Source: Pseudomonas trivialis (GTDB taxonomy: Bacteria > Pseudomonadota > Gammaproteobacteria > Pseudomonadales > Pseudomonadaceae). Taken from it: a stretch of 64,000 nucleotides of DNA. The stretch spans positions 248,001-312,000 of the forward strand of contig NZ_JYLK01000005.1 in assembly GCF_001439805.1 (NCBI RefSeq), given 5' to 3'. The notes beneath the pieces are model-generated. The model did no database searches, was not told the origin of the DNA, and was given only the letters and a program-made list of their open reading frames with translations. Below, one piece after another: positions 55,161 through 63,857 of this stretch; position 1 is the stretch's first letter; each line of letters opens with the position of its first letter. The position numbers and the translations under genes were made by a program.

Positions 55161-55174
55161 CAGGAAACAACAGC

Positions 55175-55585
55175 ATGCTTTCGGGACTCAATCACCTCAC
55201 GCTGGCCGTCGTCGACCTGCAACGCAGCCTGCACTTCTACCACGAGCTGTTGCGCTTGCAGCTTGAGGCGACCTGGGACAACGGCGCTTACCTCTCGCTG
55301 CCTGGGTTATGGCTCTGTCTGTCCCTCGACCCGCTGCGCGACCCTGTGCCGGTGGTTGATTACACCCACTACGCATTCAGCACGCATGCTCGTGATTTTG
55401 ATGCACTGGTTGAACGCCTCAGGGGCGCGGGTGTGCAGGAGTGGCGTGATAACCTCAGTGAGGGCGCTTCCTACTATTTTCTCGACCCTGACGGGTACAA
55501 GCTCGAGGTTCACGTCGGCGATCTGGCTTCGCGCCTGCAAGCCTGTCGTGACAAACCTTACTCAGGCATGAGGTTTTACCCATAA
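55175..55585 (+). CDS. fosA: Fosfomycin-inactivating glutathione transferase FosA-like
   Basis: Mn-dependent glutathione transferase of the vicinal-oxygen-chelate fold, 136 residues from the ATG at 55175 (AGGAAA upstream). Metal ligands fit H7 (LNHLTLAV), H65 (YTHYAFS) and E111 (YKLEVHVG). T9 and the loop Ser (S95) are kept. The lysine that contacts fosfomycin in FosA of P. aeruginosa is replaced here by Arg91 in [11 protein letters not shown]. Activity on fosfomycin is likely but unproven. Confidence 0.88.
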   Translation: MLSGLNHLTLAVVDLQRSLHFYHELLRLQLEATWDNGAYLSLPGLWLCLSLDPLRDPVPVVDYTHYAFSTHARDFDALVERLRGAGVQEWRDNLSEGASYYFLDPDGYKLEVHVGDLASRLQACRDKPYSGMRFYP

Positions 55586-55637
55586 CGCCGGAACGTGCAA
55601 AATCCCTCTACCTCAACCCTCCGTCAGAGTCGCGCCC

Positions 55638-56279
55638 ATGACCCCATCCTTGCTGCTCGCTGTTCTTGCTTCGGGATTCATCTATGGCATTACGCCCGGT
55701 CCGGGCGTGCTGGCGGTGTTTGGCATCGGTGCCTCCCGTGGTCGCCGTGCCGGGGCGGGTTTTTTGTGCGGGCATTTGCTGGGGGATGTGGTGTGGTGCA
55801 GCACCGCGCTGATTGCGATTGTGGGCGCGCGCGAGGTCGGCAGCACGGCATTCGACGTGCTCGGCATGCTCAGCGGGCTGTATCTGTTCTGGCTCGGCTG
55901 GCGCGCAATTCGCACCCAGCGTCGCAACAGTGATGCGCCCCAGGGCGCGGCGCGGCATCCGTTCTGGCACGGCATCCTGTTTGGCCTGACCAATCCCAAG
56001 GCGTACCCGGTAGCAGTCGCGACGTTCACGGCATTACTTTCCAGCCGCGCCGAATTGCTGACCTGGGCGATGCTGCCGTCGCTGATTTTCCTGAGCTTTA
56101 CAGGCGGTCTGCTGGCCTACGCGATTCTGATCGGCGTGGTCGGCGCCCAGCGTGTGCGCACGGTGTATCAACGCCACGAAATCCTGATCACTCGGCTGTG
56201 CGGTGTGATGTTCATCGGCTTTGCTATCAATGCCCTGGCCCATGCGTTGCCGGGCCTGTTTGGCAGCAAACCTGCCTGA
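55638..56279 (+). CDS. LysE/RhtB-family amino-acid exporter
   Basis: A 213-residue inner-membrane exporter with about six TM helices. The LysE signature is GITPGPGVLAVFGIGASRGRR in TM1-2, and FGLTNPKAYPVAVATFTALL lies in the second half. The exported amino acid is unknown. The gene is single, 52 bases after fosA on the same strand. Confidence 0.87.
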   Translation: MTPSLLLAVLASGFIYGITPGPGVLAVFGIGASRGRRAGAGFLCGHLLGDVVWCSTALIAIVGAREVGSTAFDVLGMLSGLYLFWLGWRAIRTQRRNSDAPQGAARHPFWHGILFGLTNPKAYPVAVATFTALLSSRAELLTWAMLPSLIFLSFTGGLLAYAILIGVVGAQRVRTVYQRHEILITRLCGVMFIGFAINALAHALPGLFGSKPA

Positions 56280-56398
56280 CGCGAAGGTGACCGTTCGTCG
56301 CACTGACAAGTTTTTTCTAAACCTTTGCTGCCCTGAAAATTCGAATTCAGGGCGAGGTGTTTGTCCTCGCACCTATTTTTGCCCTGGAGGAACCCATC

Positions 56399-56926
56399 AT
56401 GAGCCGCATGGCTATCCGGTTACGCACCGCCAGTTTCGCGATGCTGCTGGGCCTCGGCGCCAGCAATGCCTTCGCCCAGTCGCCGGCCGAATTCATCGAG
56501 CAGGCTTCGGCCAAAGGCATGGCCGATATCGAAACCAGTCGCATGGCCCATTCCAAAACCTCGTCTCAGGAAATCAAGGACTACACCATCGAGGTGATCA
56601 ACGAGCGCACGCTGGCTAACCAGCACTTGGCAGCCATCGCCAAGAAGCTCGATCTGCCCGTGGCGCCGCGCGAAAAGATTATCGACAAGGCCGAAACCCT
56701 GATGCCCGAACTCAAGGATGGCGACTCGTTCGACGCTGCCTATACCGCGCAACAGGTCAAGGAAAACGAAGACGCCATCGCCCTGTTCAAGCGCGAGGGC
56801 GCGGCTTCCAGCGTTCCCGAGATAAAGGCACTGGTGGATGAGACATTGCCCAAGCTGGAGGAGCGTCTGCAAAAAGCCCGTGCGTTGGCGTCGACTTATG
56901 GCAAAGGTCATCAAGGCGACGGTTGA
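56399..56926 (+). CDS. DUF4142 periplasmic protein (ferritin-like fold)
   Basis: A 175-residue protein. The ATG at 56399 is set by the ribosome site CTGGAGG. A signal peptide ends at NAFAQSP. The DUF4142 helices show FIEQASAKGMADIETSRMA and SSQEIKDYTIEVINERTLANQ. Members have a four-helix ferritin-like fold and are often stress-induced; the reaction is unknown. It ends at a shared bidirectional terminator. Confidence 0.88.
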   Translation: MSRMAIRLRTASFAMLLGLGASNAFAQSPAEFIEQASAKGMADIETSRMAHSKTSSQEIKDYTIEVINERTLANQHLAAIAKKLDLPVAPREKIIDKAETLMPELKDGDSFDAAYTAQQVKENEDAIALFKREGAASSVPEIKALVDETLPKLEERLQKARALASTYGKGHQGDG

Positions 56927-56943
56927 GACGCTGGCTTGAAATG

Positions 56944-56982
56944 AAAAACGGCGGCTGGATCAGATCCAGCCGCCGTTTTTTC
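56944..56982. terminator. Bidirectional terminator between DUF4142 and iron-permease-like genes
   Basis: The stem AAAACGGCGGCTGGAT/ATCCAGCCGCCGTTTT is nearly perfect, with a four-base loop and A/T runs on both sides. It serves the two convergent genes and enters the last codons of the minus-strand gene. Confidence 0.9.
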
Positions 56983-57406
56983 ATGCCTGGTTCAGGTCGG
57001 TCCTGACCTGTGCCGCATCGTCTGCAGCCATGCCGCAACTGCTGTTCAAGCTGACGGTACCCGTTTTGCCGATACTGCGGTATTCCTGGCGTAGCTTCTC
57101 CAGCTCTTTGCGGTCCAGGCCATCCAGGCTCAGCACCGCATTCTGCGCATCCTTGGAGACGCGCAGCAGCTCATCGATCTTGATGTGCAGGATGTCATTG
57201 TCGCGGTTTTGCGTGTTCTGGATCAGGAACACCATCAGAAACGTGATGATGGTGGTCGAGGTATTGATGATCAGTTGCCAGGTATCGTTGTAGTGGAAGT
57301 ACGGCCCGCTCAGGCTCCACAGGCAAATCAGTGCGACGGCTGCATAGAACGTCCGGGCACTGCCTGCCCAGCGGGACAGGGATTGCGAGATGGCGGCGAA
57401 TTTCAT
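56981..57406 (-). CDS. Low-affinity iron permease-like membrane protein
   Basis: A 141-residue inner-membrane protein with two TM helices (~19-37 and ~45-63). The family pattern is YNDTWQLIINTSTTIITFLM, then FLIQNTQNRDNDILHIKIDELL. This is the bacterial homologue group of yeast Fet4-like permeases. Bacterial members are small, and their transport role is not established. The C-terminal half is soluble and helical. Confidence 0.85.
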   Translation of the reverse strand: MKFAAISQSLSRWAGSARTFYAAVALICLWSLSGPYFHYNDTWQLIINTSTTIITFLMVFLIQNTQNRDNDILHIKIDELLRVSKDAQNAVLSLDGLDRKELEKLRQEYRSIGKTGTVSLNSSCGMAADDAAQVRTDLNQA

Positions 57407-57503
57407 GACCTTTTTCCTTTGCAGTGGGTGATGAACATATCGACCGTGGCGGGTCTGTGAAATTTCTTTTTACAATTAGCTTCCCAAGCCAGGCGATGCT
57501 TTT

Positions 57504-57788
57504 TTGATCCTCTTTCAGGAGCTGGCCTGCAGCACGTTGCTGCGTCACATCCAAGCCTGGGCTTTTGCCTGGATATTGCCCATGCCCAATGAAAGCGCCG
57601 TTGAGCTGCAGGCCGTCCTGCTGGTCAGTGCATTCTCGTCGACTCTTGCAGAGGTCGCGCATTATCAAATGCAGTACGAACGAGCTCTGGAGGCGACTTC
57701 AGTGGCCACATCGCTCTATCGAGCCTTGGGTTTCGAGCGGTTGTTCGGTGATCAGACCTTTGCGCGGGGCCCGGTGGTGCAGGCGTAG
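57504..57788 (+). CDS. Doubtful small open frame (possible hypothetical protein)
   Basis: This lies in the 380-base gap between the iron-permease-like gene and ogt. An open frame runs to 57788, with TTG at 57504 or ATG at 57582 (MPNESAVELQAVLL). The translation looks protein-like (amphipathic helices, few rare residues) but has no ribosome site and no recognisable family. No other content was seen in the gap. Confidence 0.25.
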   Translation: MILFQELACSTLLRHIQAWAFAWILPMPNESAVELQAVLLVSAFSSTLAEVAHYQMQYERALEATSVATSLYRALGFERLFGDQTFARGPVVQA

Positions 57789-58289
57789 TCAGAACCCCAT
57801 ATTGGTCTGGCAGCGGTTTTCGAGCGTCAACAGATACTGCTTGGCCTCCAGCCCTCCGGCAAACCCGGTCAAGGTGCCCGATGCGCCAATAACGCGATGG
57901 CAAGGGGCAATGATCGAGATGGGATTGCGACCGTTGGCAGCGCCCACTGCGCGAACGGCGGCGGGGTTGCCGATCTGCTTGGCAATCTGACTGTAGCTGC
58001 GGGTTTCGCCGAAAGGAATGGTCAGCAGCGCTTGCCAGACCTGCTTCTGGAAAACGGTGCCGGCGAAATCCAGCTCCAGCTCGAAGTGGCTGCGCGTTCC
58101 GGCGAAATATTCGTGCAACTGGCGCTGGGTTTCCAGCAGCACCGGGTTATCGCGGGCTTCGATCAGATTACCCAGGCGTACACGGTTGGCGCGCTCTGTT
58201 TCCCACAGGATGGCCGCGAGCCTGCCGGCGCGCGCCACCAGAGTGAGCTGGCCGACAGGAGAGGGCATGAGGGTGTATTCGTGAGACAT
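57789..58289 (-). CDS. ogt: Methylated-DNA-protein-cysteine methyltransferase
   Basis: Suicide repair protein that takes methyl groups from O6-methylguanine. It has 166 residues from the ATG at 58289, with AGGAG seven bases before it. The active-site motif IIAPCHRVIG puts the acceptor at C130. The helix-turn-helix region FGETRSYSQIAKQIGNPAAVRAVG is intact. It has no AraC-like N-domain, so it is of the Ogt rather than the Ada type. Confidence 0.93.
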   Translation of the reverse strand: MSHEYTLMPSPVGQLTLVARAGRLAAILWETERANRVRLGNLIEARDNPVLLETQRQLHEYFAGTRSHFELELDFAGTVFQKQVWQALLTIPFGETRSYSQIAKQIGNPAAVRAVGAANGRNPISIIAPCHRVIGASGTLTGFAGGLEAKQYLLTLENRCQTNMGF

Positions 58290-58304
58290 CAGCACGCTCC
58301 TGGG

Positions 58305-58715
58305 TCAATGGCCCTTCTGCAGTACCTTGAGTGCTGCCGATGCCAGAAAACCTGAACGGCTTTTTTCTTCCGGGTGGTGCAGCACATAGTCATCAATGCG
58401 ATTGAGCAGATAGCCAGGCAAGGTGATGTTGAGTTTTTGAGCCTTGCCCAAATAGCGGGTGACATCGATGTCCACCACTGCCCAGGTGCAGCCAGCGTAT
58501 TGGGGGTTGGCGGCATGCACGGTGACTTTTTGCGCGCCGGGAATCGGCGAGCCGTCTTCGGCAAGGATTTCGAAGTGCCCTTCAATGGCTTCGCGGGCCA
58601 TGGCCATGGCGTCGTCCAGGTCGTCGCCGGCCGAATAGCAGCCAGGGATATCCGGGACTTCCACGCCCCAGGCGTGGTCTTTGTCACCGGTTGAAATTGC
58701 GATGGGGTACAGCAT
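58305..58715 (-). CDS. hicB: HicB-family antitoxin
   Basis: A 136-residue antitoxin with two parts: an N-terminal partial RNase-H-like HicB fold (AWGVEVPDIPGCYSAGDDLDD) and a C-terminal ribbon-helix-helix (KLNITLPGYLLNRIDDYV) that would bind DNA for autorepression. GGAGG precedes the ATG at 58715. It follows hicA by 21 bases in the same transcript. Confidence 0.92.
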   Translation of the reverse strand: MLYPIAISTGDKDHAWGVEVPDIPGCYSAGDDLDDAMAMAREAIEGHFEILAEDGSPIPGAQKVTVHAANPQYAGCTWAVVDIDVTRYLGKAQKLNITLPGYLLNRIDDYVLHHPEEKSRSGFLASAALKVLQKGH

Positions 58716-58736
58716 GTTTTTGTCCTCCACAGACGT

Positions 58737-58919
58737 TCAACTCAGCAGAGCCTGTTTCAAAATGCTCTTGGCGGTCTTGTCCAACAGGTCCTTTTTTGGA
58801 TGAGGAATCGTCACCAGTCCCGGCTTGGTCGGGTGCTTGTAGTGGTGATGACTGCCTCTGATACGCACCAGGTACCAGCCATCCGCAACGATATGACCTA
58901 TCAAGTATCGACTGTCCAC
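58737..58919 (-). CDS. hicA: HicA-family mRNA interferase toxin
   Basis: A 60-residue double-stranded-RNA-binding-like toxin that cleaves mRNA. The conserved catalytic His lies in RGSHHHYKHP (H24-H26), followed by TIPHPKKDL. The start is GTG with a strong AAGGAGG four to five bases before it. It is the first gene of hicAB, with a good promoter 31 bases upstream. Confidence 0.92.
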   Translation of the reverse strand: MDSRYLIGHIVADGWYLVRIRGSHHHYKHPTKPGLVTIPHPKKDLLDKTAKSILKQALLS

Positions 58920-58943
58920 AACACCTCCTTGTGGTGTGTGTTG

Positions 58944-58977
58944 GTGGTGACTATAACCACAGAAGATAAAATATCAA
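58944..58977 (-). promoter_or_regulatory. hicAB promoter with inverted-repeat operator
   Basis: On the minus strand TTGATA (58972-58977) and TATAGT (58950-58955) are 16 bases apart, a strong sigma-70 promoter. The -10 is enclosed by the inverted repeat GTGGT/ACCAC (58944-58960), a plausible HicB operator. Confidence 0.65.
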
Positions 58978-59096
58978 CACTCTACCTACCGGAAGTTGAT
59001 GAGCGGTATTTCGGTGAGTGGTCACTGCAGTGTATGAGCGCCGGGGAACGACGCCGGAGAGAGGTATTGCGAGGTTTTGCCACGCAGGCGAAGCGT

Positions 59097-59402
59097 TTAG
59101 TGCGTCGCCGCGAGCGAAAACGGAATGCGCAAGGCGCCAATAGGCCCGTTGCGCGTGCCGCACATTTCGTCATGCACGCACTGCTGCACCAGCACACAGG
59201 GGAATGGCGGAACGCGCTGCAACAGATCGCGCAGATGGGTGGTGGAGCGCAGGCGCAGGGTTTTGCCATGATCGTCCAGCAAGGTCAGTTCACCGTCATC
59301 GAGTGTCACACGAGCAATGTAGAAGCCGCCCTCCAGCGACAGCAGCTCCAGCTCCCGTATTGCGCCTCTCTCGGCCAGTTCGGTCAGCATCTGCACATTC
59401 AT
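59097..59402 (-). CDS. DUF6482-like conserved hypothetical protein
   Basis: A 101-residue soluble protein. Recognisable stretches are IRELELLSLEGGFYIARV, the basic LRLRSTTHLRDLL and VLVQQCVHDEMCG, which I recall from a small Pseudomonas family (DUF6482). It has Cys and His residues close together near the C-terminus but no proven metal binding. It lies 21 bases downstream of a DUF3833 lipoprotein gene on the same strand, so they may form one unit. Confidence 0.75.
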   Translation of the reverse strand: MNVQMLTELAERGAIRELELLSLEGGFYIARVTLDDGELTLLDDHGKTLRLRSTTHLRDLLQRVPPFPCVLVQQCVHDEMCGTRNGPIGALRIPFSLAATH

Positions 59403-59423
59403 GGTTTACCCTCGCGTTCAGGT

Positions 59424-59948
59424 TTATTGGCGACGAAAGAACAACGTGACCTGGCCCCACTCAACGCCGAACTTGGACATGCTCGAGCGGTTGATCAGGG
59501 TATCTTCGTCCATCAGGTACATCCAGTCGTCAAAACTGACTTCGTATACCGAACCATCCACCGGCAGGTTGAGCCGGTAGCGCCAGCGCAGCGCATTGCC
59601 CGCCACTTCGCCGATGGCCTCGCCCACCACATCGCCGGCGCGTCCACGCCAGCGCCCAGGGCCATCGGGGGTGAGCGTCCACACCCGCTGCTGGCGCGTG
59701 CCATCGCTGTACAGAAAGCGTTCGTCAAGAATCAGCGCATTGCCCTCGCGCCGGCTGGTGATGTCCACCTCGAAACGCTTGGCCACCTCGCCCGAGCGTT
59801 TCTCGAATATGCCCCAGGCCTTGACGGGCTTGCTGAAGAAGCGCTGCAAATCCAATTGCGGTTGCTGATTGGCGTAGTGCTCGACGCCCACATGGGCGCA
59901 ACCACCCAGGCTCAATATCAGCAACAGTGAAACCAGAAGGCGCGGCAT
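59424..59948 (-). CDS. DUF3833 lipoprotein
   Basis: A 174-residue envelope lipoprotein with lipobox SLGGC near residue 17. DUF3833 features are the LQRFFSKPVKAWGIFEKRSG start, WTLTPDGPGRWRGRAGDVVG and FDDWMYLMDEDTLINRSSM. It has a calycin-like beta profile of unknown ligand. It is first in a likely two-gene unit with the DUF6482-like gene. Confidence 0.86.
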   Translation of the reverse strand: MPRLLVSLLLILSLGGCAHVGVEHYANQQPQLDLQRFFSKPVKAWGIFEKRSGEVAKRFEVDITSRREGNALILDERFLYSDGTRQQRVWTLTPDGPGRWRGRAGDVVGEAIGEVAGNALRWRYRLNLPVDGSVYEVSFDDWMYLMDEDTLINRSSMSKFGVEWGQVTLFFRRQ

Positions 59949-60069
59949 GGCCTGGCTCCTTGATCGCGCGCGGCGTCTTGCCGGTGCTCAAAGGTGATAG
60001 TTGTACAAAATTATTAGTTTGTACAGGTCCTGAGGGGCTCAGTCCGACCTTCGACTCAAATCGCGGCCA

Positions 60070-60099
60070 TAAAAAAACCGGTCACTGGGACCGGTTCTT
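60070..60099 (-). terminator. Terminator of the tRNA-Gly transcript
   Basis: The perfect stem AACCGGTC/GACCGGTT ends in a seven-base T-run on the minus strand. It lies 44 bases past the tRNA 3' end. Confidence 0.88.
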
Positions 60100-60142
60100 C
60101 ACGCATCTTCATCAAATTCCGCGACGTCGGACGCTAAAAAAG

Positions 60143-60216
60143 TGGAGCGGGTAGAGGGAATCGAACCCTCAACTAAAGCTTGGGAAGCTTTCGTTTTGCC
60201 ACTAAACTATACCCGC
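60143..60216 (-). tRNA. tRNA-Gly (anticodon CCC)
   Basis: A 74-base gene including the encoded CCA end. The acceptor arms GCGGGTA/TACCCGC pair perfectly. The anticodon stem AAAGC/GCTTT encloses the loop TTCCCAA, giving anticodon CCC, and the T-arm has GGTTCGATTCC. The D-arm is short, as usual for tRNA-Gly. Confidence 0.96.
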
Positions 60217-60310
60217 TCAAAGCGGCTGACTTTGTACCAGATGTTCGCCGCGATTTGAAGTTTTTCTTCAAAAATGTGTGAGCCCCTGTCGCTTCCCCAG
60301 CGATGGCATT

Positions 60311-61195
60311 TCAGATTGCGAAGGCCTGTTGCGTCCGTCCCTGCTGACACCGCAACCGGCTCAATGGCCGCTCCCCTTTCAAGAATCCCACCACCGCCTC
60401 CTGGCTGTCCCTGCATGCCGCCTTGTGCTCCATGTCGAGAAAATGTCCGGTAGCCTGAATCGTGCTGAAGCTGCTGTGCGCCACGTGCTGTCCGAACAAC
60501 CGGGCATCCTGGGGGCAGGTGTATTCGTCCCATTCGCCATTGATGAACAGCACCGGTATGTCGATGGCCTTGGCCGCCTTGAGATAACACTGTCGATCAC
60601 CGTCCAGCATCCGGCTGATGTGAAAATGCATCTGCCCGTATTCGTGCTCGGCCAGGCTGCTGACGTGCTTGTAATTGAAGCGTTTGAACAGTGACGGCAG
60701 GTGCTTGCCGAGTGTGCTGTTGACCAGATGGCCGACGCGGTGGCGGTCGCGGTTGCCGAGGTAATCAGCGCCGCGTTCAAGATAGTCACGCATGGGCGCG
60801 TTGATCACCGGGGAGAACGAGCTGATCACCGCCTTTTCCACGCGCCGGGGTCGCTGGGACAAGGCCACCAGCGCCGCCGTGCCGCCCCAGGAGAAGGACA
60901 ACACGTGTTCGGCGGCGAAGTGGTCGATGAGTTCCAGCAGGAGCTGACCTTCGACCTCCTTGGTCAGCATGTGCTCATGGCGGTTGTGGATTCTGGAACG
61001 GCCGGCGTAGGGCTGGTCATACAGAACCACATTGAATTGCGGGTGCAGGCTTTTCACGGTCTGGGCGAAGGAGGCCGTGGTGGCCATCGAGCCGTTGACC
61101 AGAACGATAGTCTTTTCAGCCGCGTCCGCGCGGTAGAACTCCGTGTAAACCCGGTACTGACCCTGCATATCCAACACAGCGATTTCTGGCGTCAT
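60311..61195 (-). CDS. phaG: (R)-3-hydroxydecanoyl-ACP transacylase/thioesterase PhaG
   Basis: Links fatty-acid synthesis to medium-chain polyhydroxyalkanoate precursors. An alpha/beta hydrolase of 294 residues whose N-terminus (IAVLDMQGQYRVYTEFYRAD) and tail (QQAFAI) match P. putida PhaG closely; the related RhlA is less similar. The nucleophile region is LSFSWGGTAAL and the catalytic His region is ATGHFLDME. The ATG at 61195 follows AGGAG. No PHA synthase gene lies nearby, as in other pseudomonads. Confidence 0.9.
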   Translation of the reverse strand: MTPEIAVLDMQGQYRVYTEFYRADAAEKTIVLVNGSMATTASFAQTVKSLHPQFNVVLYDQPYAGRSRIHNRHEHMLTKEVEGQLLLELIDHFAAEHVLSFSWGGTAALVALSQRPRRVEKAVISSFSPVINAPMRDYLERGADYLGNRDRHRVGHLVNSTLGKHLPSLFKRFNYKHVSSLAEHEYGQMHFHISRMLDGDRQCYLKAAKAIDIPVLFINGEWDEYTCPQDARLFGQHVAHSSFSTIQATGHFLDMEHKAACRDSQEAVVGFLKGERPLSRLRCQQGRTQQAFAI

Positions 61196-61277
61196 GTCGT
61201 AAGACTCCTGGCAAGCGGGTAGAGCGCGTAAACCACTCTGCACGTGCTTTATGACAAGCAGACAATGCCGCCACGGC

Positions 61278-61970
61278 TCAGACCTGCTGGATCTCTTGCG
61301 GGTGCAACGCGCGATACTCGCCGGGCGCCAGCGCGCTATCCAGCTCCAGTGGCCCCATGCGTTCGCGGTGCAAGGCGAGCACCTTGTTGTCGAAGTGCCC
61401 GAACATGCGTTTTACCTGATGATAACGGCCTTCGATGATGCTTAGTCGCGCGGTTTTCGGGCCCAGCAATTCAAGCTCGGCGGGTTGGGTGGTGAGGTCT
61501 TCGAAGGCAAAGTACAGGCCCGCCTTGAATGTCGCTGCGTACTCGTCGCCGATGACCTGTTCGGTCTCAACCCGGTAGACCTTGGGCAGCTTGGTCGTCG
61601 GTTGCGTCAGGCGCCGCGACCACTGGCCGTCGTTGGTAATCAGCAGCAAACCGGTGGTGTTGAAGTCCAGGCGACCGGCGATGTGCAATTGGTGCTTGTC
61701 CGGTTCATCCAGCAGGTCGAGGACCGTTGGATGTTGCGGGTCTGCCGTGGCGCTCACACAGCCCCGGGGTTTGTGCAGCATGAAATAGCGCGCCGGTTTA
61801 CCGGTTTGCACGACCTCATCGTCCACGCATACCCGGCTGAATTCGCGCACGTCGTGATGCGGATCGCTGACCGCCACCCCATCGACGCTCACCCGCCGTT
61901 CCACCAATAACAGGCGTACCTGCTTGCGATTAAAGCGCGGCAGGTTGCTGAGCAAGCGGTCAACGCGCAT
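61278..61970 (-). CDS. rsuA: 16S rRNA pseudouridine(516) synthase RsuA
   Basis: Makes pseudouridine 516 in 16S rRNA. From the ATG at 61970 it has 230 residues, the RsuA length. An N-terminal S4 domain (RVDRLLSNLPRFNRKQVRLL) is followed by the catalytic domain with the Asp in AGRLDFNTTGLLLITND, and EGRYHQVKRMFGHF near the end. It overlaps the CWC gene upstream by 11 bases. The longer reading to 62132 covers that gene and is rejected. Confidence 0.93.
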   Translation of the reverse strand: MRVDRLLSNLPRFNRKQVRLLLVERRVSVDGVAVSDPHHDVREFSRVCVDDEVVQTGKPARYFMLHKPRGCVSATADPQHPTVLDLLDEPDKHQLHIAGRLDFNTTGLLLITNDGQWSRRLTQPTTKLPKVYRVETEQVIGDEYAATFKAGLYFAFEDLTTQPAELELLGPKTARLSIIEGRYHQVKRMFGHFDNKVLALHRERMGPLELDSALAPGEYRALHPQEIQQV

Positions 61971-62172
61971 CTGGGTTGCGCAACTGTTCGTCCACCTGAG
62001 CACAACGCGGGCACAGGCAGGCCTTGTTGCGTAATTCATCGGGAAGGGCCTGGAGCAGCGCCGGGTCGATGCTGACGCTGAAGCACCAGCAGGCCATGCC
62101 TGCGGTGCGCGGGTCGGCCAGGGTGCAATCATTGGAAGCCCCGCAGGCGGGGCAGAGGGAGGGCGTGGTCAT
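61960..62172 (-). CDS. Cysteine-rich CWC-family protein
   Basis: A 70-residue protein with the CWC pattern: CPACGASNDC near the start, MACWCFSV in the middle and ACLCPRCA near the end. The paired cysteines probably bind zinc. The ATG at 62172 (MTTPSLCP) is preferred to the reading from 62220. The stop overlaps the rsuA start, so the two are coupled. Function unknown. Confidence 0.85.
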   Translation of the reverse strand: MTTPSLCPACGASNDCTLADPRTAGMACWCFSVSIDPALLQALPDELRNKACLCPRCAQVDEQLRNPDAR

Positions 62173-62234
62173 GGGGCTGGCGCTATCGAGCAAGGTTGCC
62201 TTGCACGATACAGCGCCCACCCATGCCAGGCTAC

Positions 62235-63857
62235 TTACAGCTTGAACTTGCTGACCAGCACATTGAACGAAGTCGCCAGGCGTGAAAGGTCCTGGCTGGA
62301 AGCGTTGGTCTGGTTGGCACCGGCGGCGGTCTGGGCCGACAGGTCCTGGATGTTCAGCAGGTTGCGGTCGACCTCGCGGGCCACCTGAGCCTGCTCTTCG
62401 GACGCGGAGGCGATCACCAGGTTGCGTTCGTTGATCTTCGCCACGCTGCTGGTAATCCGCTGCAAGGCGTGCCCGGCGTTCTGCGCCAGGGTCTGGGTGT
62501 TATTGGCCCAGGTGAGGCTCTTGTTCATCGCCGCCACGGCATCGTCGGCGCCGGCCTGCACTTCGCCGATCATTTTTTCAATGTCGACGGTGGAGGTCTG
62601 GGTGCGATGGGCCAATGCGCGCACCTCGTCGGCGACCACCGCAAAACCGCGGCCTTGCTCGCCCGCGCGTGCCGCTTCGATGGCCGCGTTGAGCGCCAGC
62701 AGGTTGGTCTGGTCGGCGATGCCGCGAATCACATCGATCACCTTGCCGATTTCGCGAACCTGATTGGCGAGGTCGGCGACCGATTGCGTCGAGTCGTTGA
62801 TTTCCACCACCATCGAGCTCATGCCGGAAACAGCCTGCTCCACCTGCTGCTGGCCTTCTTCAGCCTCTGTGGTGGCCTGGCTCGAAGCCTCCGAGGTGGA
62901 CACAGCGTTGCTGGCCACTTCGTCGACGGCTGCGGTCATCTGGTTGACGGCGGTGGCGGCTTGCTGGATTTCGTCGTTCTGGCGGGTGAGGCTGCGCGTG
63001 CTCTCGTCGGTCACCGCGCTCAGCTCTTCAGCAGCGGATGCCAGTTGATCCGAAGCATTGGCGATTTCCAGTAATGTGCTTTTCAATCCGCTCTGCATAT
63101 CCGAAATCGCCATCAGCAGTTGCCCGGCTTCATCGGTGCGGTCGGTGAGTATCGCGTGGGTCAGGTCGCCCTTGGCGATCCGCTGGGCGCTTTCCACGGC
63201 CTGGGCGATAGGCCGCGTGATCAGGCGCGTGATCAGCAGGCCGACCGTGATAGCGATGATAAAGGCCAGCACGATACCGCCGATCATCCAGCTCATGGCG
63301 CTGCTGCGCAGGTCATCGGCGGCGATTGAGCCCTCTTTGATCTGACGGTTATTGGAGTCGATCATCACGCGGATCAGTTCGCGGGCCTGCCTGAACATTT
63401 CGTTGTTGGTGCCGTTGAGTTGCGCACGTGCCTGTTCGGTCTGGCCAGCATCGAGCAATGACACGATACGTTCGGAGTTGCTGATGTAGCCGGGCAGCAA
63501 CTGATCAAGCTTGTCTCCTGCAGCGCGTTCGTCATCTTCCAGCGGTGTGGCGCGATAGATGGCGTAAGCGCTCAGGCCGGCTTTGAGTTGGTTGGCAACG
63601 TCCTGACGCACGCGTTCCCGGTCCTGTTGGGCGACATCGCCGTTATTGGCGTCCATCAACCGGTACAGGCCACGATTGTGGGCAACCAGGCCATTGAGGG
63701 TCGACGCCGTATTGCTGACCGAGACCAGGTTATTGGAAAACGTTAAATCGAGGGCCGAAGCCAGACGGATCACGCCTTTGATGCCCAGTGCGCCAACGCC
63801 CAGGGTAATGAACGCGCACAGTACAAATGAGAGCAGCAGTTTGGTTGAAATCTTCAT
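62235..63857 (-). CDS. Methyl-accepting chemotaxis protein with 4HB-type sensor
   Basis: A 540-residue chemoreceptor. It has TM1 at ~7-29, a periplasmic four-helix-bundle sensor to ~190, TM2 at ~191-212, and HAMP at ~213-265 ([20 protein letters not shown]). The signalling hairpin tip is [19 protein letters not shown], intact. No C-terminal CheR-binding pentapeptide is present. The ligand is unknown; 4HB receptors often sense organic or amino acids. It is monocistronic. Confidence 0.93.
   Translation of the reverse strand: MKISTKLLLSFVLCAFITLGVGALGIKGVIRLASALDLTFSNNLVSVSNTASTLNGLVAHNRGLYRLMDANNGDVAQQDRERVRQDVANQLKAGLSAYAIYRATPLEDDERAAGDKLDQLLPGYISNSERIVSLLDAGQTEQARAQLNGTNNEMFRQARELIRVMIDSNNRQIKEGSIAADDLRSSAMSWMIGGIVLAFIIAITVGLLITRLITRPIAQAVESAQRIAKGDLTHAILTDRTDEAGQLLMAISDMQSGLKSTLLEIANASDQLASAAEELSAVTDESTRSLTRQNDEIQQAATAVNQMTAAVDEVASNAVSTSEASSQATTEAEEGQQQVEQAVSGMSSMVVEINDSTQSVADLANQVREIGKVIDVIRGIADQTNLLALNAAIEAARAGEQGRGFAVVADEVRALAHRTQTSTVDIEKMIGEVQAGADDAVAAMNKSLTWANNTQTLAQNAGHALQRITSSVAKINERNLVIASASEEQAQVAREVDRNLLNIQDLSAQTAAGANQTNASSQDLSRLATSFNVLVSKFKL

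Noticed and set aside
60311..61195. RhlA (rhamnolipid precursor synthase) as the identity of this hydrolase
   Set aside because: RhlA is related, but N-terminal and C-terminal residues fit PhaG much better, and no rhlB is adjacent.
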